Source: a virus. From it: a DNA stretch of 39,284 nt. Where the stretch lies: positions 1-39,284 of the IMG/VR virus record IMGVR_UViG_3300033993_001516. The stretch is one strand, 5' to 3'. Position numbers and translations under genes: made by a program. The notes below the pieces were generated by a model that had not been told where the DNA came from, ran no database searches, and worked only from the letters and a program-made list of their open reading frames with translations. Each line of letters opens with the position of its first letter. The first letter of the stretch is position 1. This document shows positions 1-6,204 of this stretch, in pieces.

Positions 1-12
1 TGACGCCCAAAC
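1..12. repeat. Left copy of 12-bp terminal direct repeat
   Basis: The first 12 bases, TGACGCCCAAAC, recur exactly as the last 12 bases of the window. This implies a circular molecule, or one with short cohesive ends, of about 39,272 bp. The joint lies just upstream of the small terminase gene, where lambda-type phages keep cos. Lambda cohesive ends are also 12 nt, so this may be a cos overhang. It could equally be an assembly overlap. Confidence 0.8.
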
Positions 13-59
13 CCCATTGGTTTGCGCCGTCTGATAGCTTTCTTACCGGGGGGGGTGGG

Positions 60-665
60 TCATGAGCCCAATTCCCCATAGAACTCCACGATCTCCCGCA
101 GCGTCTCGCGGATGTCTTCCCTGTCTTGATCGTCCCACTTCTTCCACGCCTCCCCAAGCTCTCGACGCCATGCCCGAAACTCCCTTTGCACGGCGTAAGG
201 AGAAGGCAGCGAAACCGTGCGCTTGTCCATGTCAATGCGGATCACCTCATGCGCCCGAATGCTGGCCTGCAATTCCCTTGGGCTCAGTCCCTCGATGCTT
301 GCGGTAGTCAGCCACACTTGCCTGTCCTTGTCGCTGTCGCACCTCTTGCTTGCCACAAGGTAATGCTCTTGGGTCAGGTTCTCGTGCCGATGCTCTGGCA
401 ATACCTCGGCAATCAGCTGGAGGTTCTCTTTAAATTTAAGGTCAAACTCCATCTGCTCCAATGTCGCAGAAACAAACCCCGCCTCGTAGTTGCTGCGTCC
501 ATAGCGCAACCAATCCGCATTCCATACGGTCAATGATTCCTGTGCCGTTTTTAGCCATTGGCCGAAATTGGCCCACTCTTCGCCGCTCATGCCTTCGGGC
601 AAGATTAGCGATGTCTTTGTTGCAATAACCCCTTGCGGGACTTTGTATTGTGTCAGTGTTCCCAT
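60..665 (-). CDS. Putative DNA-binding regulator, last gene before the terminase
   Basis: A 201-residue protein. I start it at the ATG at 665, 8 nt after the previous stop; the longer reading from 905 only shadows the neighbouring gene. Near residue 25 it has an MSGEEWANFG segment, then WNADWLRYG, and around residues 118-140 the phrase GLSPRELQASIRAHEVIR. This layout resembles families that pair a W-DWL-YG segment with an LS-RELR helix-turn-helix region, but I cannot name the family with certainty. Because it is the last gene before the small terminase across the circle junction, it sits where lambda carries its late regulator Q. That role is inferred from position only. Confidence 0.75.
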   Translation of the reverse strand: MGTLTQYKVPQGVIATKTSLILPEGMSGEEWANFGQWLKTAQESLTVWNADWLRYGRSNYEAGFVSATLEQMEFDLKFKENLQLIAEVLPEHRHENLTQEHYLVASKRCDSDKDRQVWLTTASIEGLSPRELQASIRAHEVIRIDMDKRTVSLPSPYAVQREFRAWRRELGEAWKKWDDQDREDIRETLREIVEFYGELGS

Positions 666-673
666 AGATTTGT

Positions 674-1336
674 TTAGGCTGCTGCTGCCTTCTTCTTTTT
701 GACGTAAGCCACCCGCGCTTCGCGGTATTTCACCCTGGCCTCTTCCGTTTTCGCGTAGGTCAGATCGTAAAGCCCCAACTCCTTCTGCCATTCCTTCTGC
801 CAATAGCTCATCAAAGCCCGCGTGACGCCGAGTTCGGTGGCTTTGCTGTGCGGATTGTGCTGGGTCAAATGCCGAGCCACGCCCGATTGAAACGCCAACG
901 CCCAAAAGACCACCTTGGAATCCGCTGTCTTCTCGCCGAGGAACCGTCCCAATATCGCCCCGAGCACCTTGGCCTGCATCGAGCGGGCGGCGTCATGCTC
1001 CCGCTTGCGCGCCCAAGTCAGCACTCCAAGCGCCTGCCCCTCATGCAACCCGAACCGCTCCATCAGATCCTCGTGGTCTTGGTCGATGGCCCCGGCCATG
1101 TCTGGCACTTCGCTTGCCTCGTTCCATTCCGCCGCGTCCTTTTCCTGCCCGGTGTGGTGCGCTTCACTTGCCAGCTTGGGCATTGCTTCAACCAGCCTCC
1201 GCTCCTTTTCGGGCAAAGTCTTGGCCCATTCGGCCACGAGCGCGTCCTGCGCTTTCTCTTTTGACAAATTGGGTGGGCAAACTGCGGTGGGTTCCATTCC
1301 CCACCACGTTTTGTCAATTTGCGCTCGTTTTTTCAT
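674..1336 (-). CDS. Hypothetical protein with a possible C-terminal HTH
   Basis: A 220-residue protein starting at the ATG at 1336, which overlaps the previous stop as ATGA. The middle part is charged and alpha-helical. Near residues 175-200 a stretch reading SKATELGVTRALMSYW looks like a helix-turn-helix pair. It ends in a very basic, alanine-rich tail (KKKKAAAA), which suggests nucleic acid binding. It lies late in the early operon, directly before the 201-residue gene. Either protein could regulate the late genes. I recognise no enzyme motif. Confidence 0.7.
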   Translation of the reverse strand: MKKRAQIDKTWWGMEPTAVCPPNLSKEKAQDALVAEWAKTLPEKERRLVEAMPKLASEAHHTGQEKDAAEWNEASEVPDMAGAIDQDHEDLMERFGLHEGQALGVLTWARKREHDAARSMQAKVLGAILGRFLGEKTADSKVVFWALAFQSGVARHLTQHNPHSKATELGVTRALMSYWQKEWQKELGLYDLTYAKTEEARVKYREARVAYVKKKKAAAA

Positions 1337-1551
1337 TGTTTTAAAGCCTTGGAACTCAGGTGCCATCCCGCGCAGCATTTGCATTTGTAAGGACGCAACC
1401 CGCGTGCCTTTTTCGGCGATGGTTTGGCTGCATAGCGCACTTTTTCCGTGCATTGCCGCTCAATGGCCTCCAGCCGATAACCCACCGTCCCGTGCGGCTG
1501 GGTCAGGAAATTATCCCGCCACCATTGCCAAATGCTGGCCGCGACATCCAT
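1333..1551 (-). CDS. Small zinc-finger-like protein
   Basis: A 72-residue protein whose ATG at 1551 overlaps the previous stop as TAATG. The C-terminal part has YKCKCCAGWHLSS, a Cys/His cluster like the short zinc knuckle seen in many small phage proteins. The middle is basic (KPSPKKARGLRP), which fits nucleic acid binding. The N-terminus is tryptophan-rich (IWQWWRDNF). No specific function can be assigned. Confidence 0.7.
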   Translation of the reverse strand: MDVAASIWQWWRDNFLTQPHGTVGYRLEAIERQCTEKVRYAAKPSPKKARGLRPYKCKCCAGWHLSSKALKQ

Positions 1552-1754
1552 TAAGCCGCCCTCCTGACCGTCTCATTGGCCCGCAAGTGCCGCGTGTCGC
1601 GCTTTTCCAGCCAGCCAATACACTCGCCGCCGTTTCCGACATCGGCCACGCTCACGGCATTGTCGCTAATGACGCCGTGGTCTTGCAGAAAGTTCATCGT
1701 CAAGCGGGCGTCGAGGCCACGGGCGGCGATATAGGCGCGGAGGGATTCGCTCAT
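1551..1754 (-). CDS. Hypothetical small protein
   Basis: A 67-residue protein starting at the ATG at 1754, which overlaps the upstream stop as ATGA. A longer reading from 1820 would overlap the zinc-ribbon gene and is not needed. The sequence (ARGLDARLTMNFLQDHGVISDNAVSVADV) is mixed and soluble-looking, with no transmembrane segment or known motif. It is kept as a gene because of tight coupling on both sides. Confidence 0.65.
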   Translation of the reverse strand: MSESLRAYIAARGLDARLTMNFLQDHGVISDNAVSVADVGNGGECIGWLEKRDTRHLRANETVRRAA

Positions 1755-2005
1755 TTTTCGGCCCTTCCAAAAGCCGCCATCAATGTGGCAATGGCGTCCT
1801 TTTGTATTTGGGTAAGGCACTCAACCCCTTCCATTTTGCGATTTGCGACCCGTCGCGGTGCGGGCGATTGGCTTTCTACTTCGCGCTCGATAGACACTTT
1901 TTTCGTGCCACACACCTTGCAAACGCGATTGCGCCGCACGCCTTCAGCGATAAGCCTTGAATCCCAGCACCGCATCCGCTGTCCGCAGCAAATGGTGAAA
2001 CTCAC
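1751..2005 (-). CDS. NrdR-like zinc-ribbon protein, no ATP cone
   Basis: An 84-residue protein starting at GTG 2005, overlapping the initiator stop as GTGA. Residues 6-40 contain ICCGQRMRCWDSRL, then RRNRVCKVCGTKKVSIE. The spacing and the DSR and RRxRxC phrases match the zinc ribbon of NrdR-type regulators, which normally continue into an ATP-cone domain. Here the ATP cone is absent and a short basic tail follows. In phages such free-standing ribbons are probably small DNA- or RNA-binding regulators. The exact target is unknown. Confidence 0.7.
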   Translation of the reverse strand: MSFTICCGQRMRCWDSRLIAEGVRRNRVCKVCGTKKVSIEREVESQSPAPRRVANRKMEGVECLTQIQKDAIATLMAAFGRAEK

Positions 2006-2865
2006 GCCGCCACCTCCACGCCAGCCAAACGCTGCCGCATTTCCGATATGCTTGCCTTCAACGCCTTCACCTTCGCCATCGGCTCGGCTCGCAGCCTGCG
2101 GTCGAACGAGTCAGGGACAGGCTCCTTGTTCGCCGGGTTGGCGCAGATGCGGTCTACCTCCTTCTGCGCGGCCTCAATGCGTTGCTGAAGCTGCCACACA
2201 CCTTCGGGCTTCGGGTTGCCGTTGTGGCCGTTGACCGCCCCGTTGCCGAATTGCTTCGGGTTGCGGTTGCTCTGCCACTTGCGCCAGAATCCCGACAAGT
2301 CATGCGGCATGGATGAAACGCGCCTTCCCTTGCCGTCCAGCCATCCCGCGCCCTGGCGGTCATCGAAGTAAGCCCGGCACACGTCTTCGGGGATGCTGGC
2401 GCGTCTTCCTGCCTCGATGACTTGCTCGACCGCAAACCCCGCCTCGCCACCTACTGTGCTATATATACTCTTCTCTTCTCTTCTCTGGTAACGCTCTTGT
2501 AACGCTGGGAGCGTTACAGAATCGGCCCTTGTTTTTTCCACCCGATTCTTTGTAAGTGCCCGCTTCTTAGCTGTTTGGCCGTTGTGACGGTCAAAGTGCG
2601 GGAAGGACAAGTCGCCATCGCGGCCCTCCAACCAGCCCACCTTTCGCATCGCCTCGGCGAAACCCGGCGTGGTCGTGATGCGATCAAGCACATTTGCTGT
2701 AACGCTCACAGCGTTACAATCTGCGATGTGCTGATCGGCCCACGCCCAGACCTTCCAGAGCCTTCCGACTACGGCCAGCTCGTCCATTTCCAACGCCGCC
2801 GCCATCTGGAACACCGCTGGGTCGGTGTCCAGATTGCAGCGCATTTTGATCCAATCGCCAGCCAT
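2002..2865 (-). CDS. DnaD-like replication initiator / replisome organiser
   Basis: A 287-residue protein starting at the ATG at 2865, overlapping the ParB-like stop as TAATG. Residues 1-105 look like the winged-helix N-domain of phage replication proteins: an MAGDWIKMRCNL start, then EMDELAVVGRLWKVWAWAD, TTPGFAEAMRKVGWL and FPHFDRHNGQTAKKRA. A charged linker follows, then a C-terminal part with FWRKWQSN and a terminal helix. Initiators of this kind bind origin DNA and recruit the host helicase. The gene itself carries two perfect 21-bp palindromes and an AT/pyrimidine-rich tract, as lambda O carries its origin. No helicase gene is visible in the window, so host helicase is probably used. Confidence 0.75.
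   Translation of the reverse strand: MAGDWIKMRCNLDTDPAVFQMAAALEMDELAVVGRLWKVWAWADQHIADCNAVSVTANVLDRITTTPGFAEAMRKVGWLEGRDGDLSFPHFDRHNGQTAKKRALTKNRVEKTRADSVTLPALQERYQRREEKSIYSTVGGEAGFAVEQVIEAGRRASIPEDVCRAYFDDRQGAGWLDGKGRRVSSMPHDLSGFWRKWQSNRNPKQFGNGAVNGHNGNPKPEGVWQLQQRIEAAQKEVDRICANPANKEPVPDSFDRRLRAEPMAKVKALKASISEMRQRLAGVEVAA
2451..2518. other. Candidate replication origin, site 1
   Basis: An A/T- and pyrimidine-rich tract (CTATATATACTC followed by repeated CTTCT, about 2458-2486) is followed by a half site GGTAACGCT (2487-2495) and a perfect palindrome, TGTAACGCT-GGG-AGCGTTACA (2498-2518). It lies inside the putative initiator gene. Repeated binding sites beside an easily melted tract are typical of phage origins. 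Confidence 0.5.
2698..2718. repeat. Candidate origin palindrome, site 2
   Basis: A second perfect palindrome, TGTAACGCT-CAC-AGCGTTACA, identical in both 9-bp arms to the one at 2498-2518 and exactly 200 bp away. That is close to 19 helical turns, so both sites face the same side of the DNA. It also lies within the initiator coding region. Confidence 0.6.
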
Positions 2866-3707
2866 TAGAGCGAGAGAATGGTTTTAAATTTGTGGACGAG
2901 TTCCTTGTTTGTCGAAAGCAGCCATTGGTAAGCCTGCTCTGAGGAATACAACTTAATGCGCGTTTGGCCCTCGACGTGGGCCTTGAGGGCAGAAGCGGTT
3001 GTCTTGAAGTGGGCAATGGCATTGGCCCCGCCCATCATCGGATGTCGTTTAATCCACCCAATTAGTGCCCGGCTTGGAGCGTTTTCGGGGCCGGTAATAC
3101 TAACCAACTCCGCCATAAACTCCTCGGCATCCATCGGGGCCGTAGTGTGGAGCAATACTGTGGCGGCAATGGCCGACGCGGGAGGCCGGAACATCTGCCG
3201 CTTGCTTTCCGCTATGGCCGCACAGGTTTCGACGTGCCCGCCAACAACCTCCAAAACCAACTGAATTTGTGGCAAGGATACGGCTCCCACCTTTGGGTTT
3301 CCGCACGCTATAAGCAGACAGCGCGCCACAGCGGCAATCCTTCTGCCGTTGCTAACGCCCTCCATGCCCAACACGTCGCCAGCCTTGCGGATTCGGCCTT
3401 GGTCAATCGTGTTCCACGTTTTCATTTGGCCCCCATTGGCCTTCTGAGAAACGGCAATTCCCGTGCTTACCAACATCTGCACGGGCTTGTTTGCCATAAC
3501 CACCGCCGCCAATCGGTGCTGTCCATCCAATAGGATTCCGTCTTCGTCGAAGGCAATGCCCTGGTGTGTTAATAGGAATGTGCCAGCCTTAATGTCTCTG
3601 GCCAATTTTTCCGCCCACGTCTTCTGAAAGCGGATATTCCGTGTATTTCGCTTCTCCAAAACCTCCGAGGCCCAGCTCGGAGTGATTGTTTCGACTTTGA
3701 TGTTCAT
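2865..3707 (-). CDS. ParB/Srx-fold protein with DGQHR motif
   Basis: A 280-residue protein starting at the ATG at 3707, overlapping the Mom-like stop as ATGA. Residues 25-75 contain the family signature: FQKTWAEKLARDIKAGTFLLTHQGIAF, then ILLDGQHRLAAVV. The DGQHR box marks ParB/sulfiredoxin-fold proteins found in many phages, in DndB of the phosphorothioate system and in other DNA-modification islands. The later two-thirds is helical and not recognised. Tight coupling to the Mom-like gene suggests a joint role in DNA modification or its control. A segregation role is unlikely because no ParA is present. Confidence 0.75.
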   Translation of the reverse strand: MNIKVETITPSWASEVLEKRNTRNIRFQKTWAEKLARDIKAGTFLLTHQGIAFDEDGILLDGQHRLAAVVMANKPVQMLVSTGIAVSQKANGGQMKTWNTIDQGRIRKAGDVLGMEGVSNGRRIAAVARCLLIACGNPKVGAVSLPQIQLVLEVVGGHVETCAAIAESKRQMFRPPASAIAATVLLHTTAPMDAEEFMAELVSITGPENAPSRALIGWIKRHPMMGGANAIAHFKTTASALKAHVEGQTRIKLYSSEQAYQWLLSTNKELVHKFKTILSL

Positions 3708-4357
3708 GTGTGTGTGTTCTCTTTTTGGTTTTTGGCCCCCGTGGGCGAAATTGTGCGGCCCGAATCAAACCGCTTAACGAAAAGCCACTTCCTAGATCTC
3801 GGCTTCCATTCTCCATCCAAGCCGCTGACCTTACCGCGCTGCTTGATTTTGCCGTCTATGTAGAAATCGGTCTTTTGGGCGGTAAGTCCCAAGGCGGTAA
3901 ATCCCGACGCTCGGTAGATCGTCCCAACGTGGCCTTGGCCGTCATCGGCGTAGGTAATGACGCCGCGCACAAGCTGAGTTCGCTTGATTAGACGAAGTGT
4001 TACGCCGATGAAGCGGCTCTCGCTGTTTCGCGGACAAGCCTCGCTCATTGCCAGGCGCTTTATCTCCCACCAATCGTTTTGCGTTTCGGGCGTCCAATAG
4101 CCTTTCAGGTATTTGGCGTTGGGCGGGCCGTAGCTAATTGAGCCTTGAAGCTCGCCCTCAAAATACGCCCCGAAGTTGATCTGCGACAAAAACGGAGTAT
4201 CGCCCAAGTAGTGCCACCGACGATACGCGCCGGCCGCAGTTACCGCGTTGATCTCGCGGAAATAAAGTTGGAGCGGCGAGGTCGGAATTGCACCGCCATC
4301 TTCCCCTTGGAATAGGGGCAGTTCTGCTGTTGAACTATCGCCGCAAAAAGTTGTCAC
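3704..4357 (-). CDS. Mom-like (GNAT-fold) DNA modification protein
   Basis: I place the start at GTG 4357 because GGGAGG lies 5 nt upstream; the longer reading would begin at a TTG. The 217-residue product has the Mom-family pattern: an R-WHYLGDTPF segment, FGAYFEGELQGSISYG, EIKRLAMSEACPRNSESRFIG with ITYADDGQGHVGTIYRASGF, and a final KIKQRGKVSG. In phage Mu, Mom converts adenines to a carbamoylmethyl form, which blocks host restriction. Members of this family are GNAT-fold. The gene opens the second half of the early operon, just after the inserted plus-strand cassette, and is coupled to the ParB-like gene. Substrate and modification are inferred. Confidence 0.7.
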   Translation of the reverse strand: MTTFCGDSSTAELPLFQGEDGGAIPTSPLQLYFREINAVTAAGAYRRWHYLGDTPFLSQINFGAYFEGELQGSISYGPPNAKYLKGYWTPETQNDWWEIKRLAMSEACPRNSESRFIGVTLRLIKRTQLVRGVITYADDGQGHVGTIYRASGFTALGLTAQKTDFYIDGKIKQRGKVSGLDGEWKPRSRKWLFVKRFDSGRTISPTGAKNQKENTHT

Positions 4358-4427
4358 GCCGCCCTCCCGTCTCTGTAAACATCCGTGTAAGTGCCTGATT
4401 CCCAACGGCCAAAAAAATCGCTCTTTT

Positions 4428-4470
4428 TCTTGAAATACCTGTTGACAGATTCAAGATCGCATGAGATATT
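4428..4470 (+). promoter_or_regulatory. Sigma70-type promoter with overlapping operator
   Basis: A consensus -35 box TTGACA (4442-4447) is followed after 17 bp by GATATT (4465-4470). A perfect inverted repeat TCTTGAA (4428-4434) / TTCAAGA (4450-4456) flanks the -35 box with centres about two helical turns apart, a typical repressor site. The expected start of transcription, near 4477, is only a few bases before the ATG at 4480. Confidence 0.65.
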
Positions 4471-4479
4471 GTCTGCGTT

Positions 4480-4671
4480 ATGAGAACACACAGCACCAAA
4501 GCCAAAGCCATCCGCAGTCAGATGGCGGTCTTCAACTACGACGGCACCCATTGGGTTGTCGTGCGTGGATTCAAGGGCACCGAAGTCCTCGGTCGCTTCA
4601 CCAACCAACGCGATGCTCAAGCCTTGTGCGAACAGCACAACGTGGCGCTCGCCAAAACCATCAACGGCTAA
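4480..4671 (+). CDS. Small protein, probably translated from leaderless mRNA
   Basis: A 63-residue protein, MRTHSTKAKAIRSQM..., the first gene of a three-gene plus-strand cassette embedded in the minus-strand early operon. The promoter -10 box ends at 4470, leaving almost no leader, so translation may begin leaderless as for lambda cI from PRM. The N-terminus is basic. The rest (HWVVVRGFKGTEVLGRF) looks like a small beta-sheet fold followed by a helix. Small proteins in self-regulated phage cassettes are often anti-defence factors. That is inference, and the family is unknown. Confidence 0.65.
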   Translation: MRTHSTKAKAIRSQMAVFNYDGTHWVVVRGFKGTEVLGRFTNQRDAQALCEQHNVALAKTING

Positions 4672-4680
4672 CCGAACTCC

Positions 4681-4932
4681 ATGACCACGCTTATCGACAA
4701 ATTGATTTCGCAACTGCCGCCCACCGCGACCGTTGCCGAGACACACCCCCTGACCCAAGACGCCGACGCCGAGATTGTTTTGGGCGGCGCATACGATGGC
4801 TGCCGAATCCAAGTCGGTAGAAACTACTACGTTGTCGCGGCTGAAGACGGCAACGACGGCATTGTTCAAATCGACGGCAAGGGCGATTTGTGCTCGGAAC
4901 TCAATGCGGTGATTGCCGCTCAGTGCTTGTGA
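4681..4932 (+). CDS. Small acidic hypothetical protein
   Basis: An 83-residue acidic protein in the middle of the plus-strand cassette. It has a short N-terminal helix (LIDKLISQL), then alternating beta-like segments rich in Asp and Glu (TQDADAEIVLGGAYDG, VVAAEDGNDGIVQIDGKGD) and a C-terminal helix. Excess acidic residues recall DNA-mimic inhibitors, but no family is recognised. Its stop overlaps the next start as GTGA. No strong Shine-Dalgarno site is seen, and the gap to the previous stop is 9 nt. Confidence 0.65.
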   Translation: MTTLIDKLISQLPPTATVAETHPLTQDADAEIVLGGAYDGCRIQVGRNYYVVAAEDGNDGIVQIDGKGDLCSELNAVIAAQCL

Positions 4933-5096
4933 AAACCCACGGGGGCAAACGCAATGGCGCGGGGCGCAAGCCCCGCCCCGATGCCGTGGTGACGGCATCC
5001 ATTTCCCTGCGCCCGCAGGATTGGCAGAGGCTTGACCAACTGCGCGGCGACGAGTCGCGCAGCGCGTGGGTGCGGAAGAAGGTGCGCGAGTCATAG
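4929..5096 (+). CDS. Ribbon-helix-helix-like regulator of the plus-strand cassette
   Basis: A 55-residue protein starting at GTG 4929, which overlaps the upstream TGA. The N-terminus carries GKRNGAGRKPRPDAVV, a basic arm common in small phage regulators. ASISLRPQDWQRLDQL and SAWVRKKV then match a beta strand plus two helices of the MetJ/Arc type. As the last gene of an operon whose promoter carries an inverted repeat, it probably represses its own cassette, like the Aca partner of anti-CRISPR genes. The stop codon lies directly beside the stop of the convergent gene at 5091. Confidence 0.6.
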   Translation: MKTHGGKRNGAGRKPRPDAVVTASISLRPQDWQRLDQLRGDESRSAWVRKKVRES

Positions 5097-5363
5097 CGAA
5101 TACTCCGCAACACGTTTGCCCGTCGCCGTCTCGACGATCTCGCGCTTGATCGCCCACCCTTCGCGCTTTAGCTCCGCAATCCGCGCCGCCAACCGATTGC
5201 AGCCCCACAGTTGCAGAGCGAGCATCGGCGTGACGCGCTTTCCGAGTTGCAGCCAGCCCAAGATGAACGCAGCCTGCGTCGGCTTCTGATTGCGCTCCTC
5301 GGCCTCGTCGGCCTCAACTATGTTGGTTCCGTGGTCGGCCCACAGTTCGGGTTGCCAGGTCAT
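5091..5363 (-). CDS. Helix-turn-helix protein of the phage recombination operon
   Basis: A 90-residue protein starting at the ATG at 5363, overlapping the exonuclease stop as ATGA. The core AAFILGWLQLGKRVTPMLAL and LWGCNRLAARIAELKREGW fits a winged-helix fold widely found in small phage proteins: a helix, a RVTPM turn, then a recognition helix with R-AARI-EL, followed by an IKREIVETATGKRVAEY beta wing. It probably binds DNA or serves as an accessory to recombination or replication. It is the last gene of the upstream early block before the convergent plus-strand cassette. Confidence 0.7.
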   Translation of the reverse strand: MTWQPELWADHGTNIVEADEAEERNQKPTQAAFILGWLQLGKRVTPMLALQLWGCNRLAARIAELKREGWAIKREIVETATGKRVAEYSL

Positions 5364-6202
5364 GCCGCCCCCTTCCCATAAACCCACGAAGGAAGGTTCA
5401 AGCACTGCACCTCTGGCGCATACCCCGGCCACACTCCCGCATCCTCGCACCGAGCGATAAGTTCCAGCGCGTCATTCATCATGCCCACACCCAGATCGAG
5501 CGCGTCGGGATGTATCTCGTAGACCGCCACCGCAAAAGGCGGGGCCACTTCCACCGCGATCCAGTAGAAGCGGCACGGCGGCAGGCCGTTTAGCCCTGCC
5601 AGATGGCAATACCAAGCCGCCGAAACGTGGTAGTTAAGCGATGCCGCTTGCCGCGAGAACGTGTTGTAGTCCGCGCCCGCGCTCGTGGTTTTTACGTCCA
5701 CGATCACGCTGTTCATGTCGCTCTCGACTTTGAGCGCATCCACGCGGCCCTTGATCCACAAGCACGTCCTATGCTCGGCAAACATCGCCACCTCGCTGTC
5801 GCAGCCGGCCAGCAAAGCCTTCGCCGCATCGTGCGCGGCGATTGAGTCGCGGATTCCCCTGACTGCTCTCGCCTCGTCGGCGTCGAGGATCGGCGTGGTG
5901 CCCATCTTGGCTTTCCACTCCTTGCCTTCTTTGGTGCGGAAGTCGCCCTCCTTGCCTTCGGGTTTCTCAACGAAGGCTGTGTCCAGCTTGTTAGGCTCGA
6001 GGACGGCAACGTGTGCCATCGTTCCAAGGAGCATGGCCTTGCTCGGCTCGCGCTTCAGTTCCCCCGCCATGTGGGCCGCGTAGTGTGCTGGCGTGAGCGG
6101 CGGCAGGATCTTCTTGGCGTCACTGCCCGCGATGGCCGGGGCCATGCGGTATTCTGCTTCGGGCATCTGGTAGTGGATGCCTGTGAGGTTTTGGGCGCTC
6201 AT
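5360..6202 (-). CDS. RecE-type PD-(D/E)XK exonuclease
   Basis: A 280-residue protein. The catalytic part at about residues 150-200 has WIKGRVDALK, IVDVKTTSAGAD and then FSRQAASLNYHVSAAWY. The Asp of GRVD, the Asp-x-Lys of VDVKTT and the following QAA...Y...A helix are the signature of RecE/exonuclease VIII C-domains. Upstream GTMAHVAVLEP gives the conserved histidine region. The enzyme would resect one strand of double-stranded DNA ends and hand it to an annealing protein. It lies 2 nt after the stop of the 306-residue recombination protein, so the two form a Red/RecET-like pair. Confidence 0.85.
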   Translation of the reverse strand: MSAQNLTGIHYQMPEAEYRMAPAIAGSDAKKILPPLTPAHYAAHMAGELKREPSKAMLLGTMAHVAVLEPNKLDTAFVEKPEGKEGDFRTKEGKEWKAKMGTTPILDADEARAVRGIRDSIAAHDAAKALLAGCDSEVAMFAEHRTCLWIKGRVDALKVESDMNSVIVDVKTTSAGADYNTFSRQAASLNYHVSAAWYCHLAGLNGLPPCRFYWIAVEVAPPFAVAVYEIHPDALDLGVGMMNDALELIARCEDAGVWPGYAPEVQCLNLPSWVYGKGAA

Positions 6203-6204
6203 GG

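Noticed and set aside
915-2234. Long plus-strand frame of 439 codons
   Set aside because: It lies antisense to five coupled minus-strand genes and its product is Ser/Pro/Arg-rich without domain pattern, as expected of an antisense shadow in GC-rich DNA.
2865-3707. ParB-like protein as plasmid-type partition gene
   Set aside because: No ParA-like ATPase or parS-like repeat set is nearby, and an integrase plus attP point to an integrated prophage; the DGQHR type fits modification islands better.
4354-5208. Long minus-strand frame of 284 codons
   Set aside because: It is the shadow of the three plus-strand genes; its product is of low-complexity, unlike any domain, while the plus genes have a promoter, tight packing and RHH motif.
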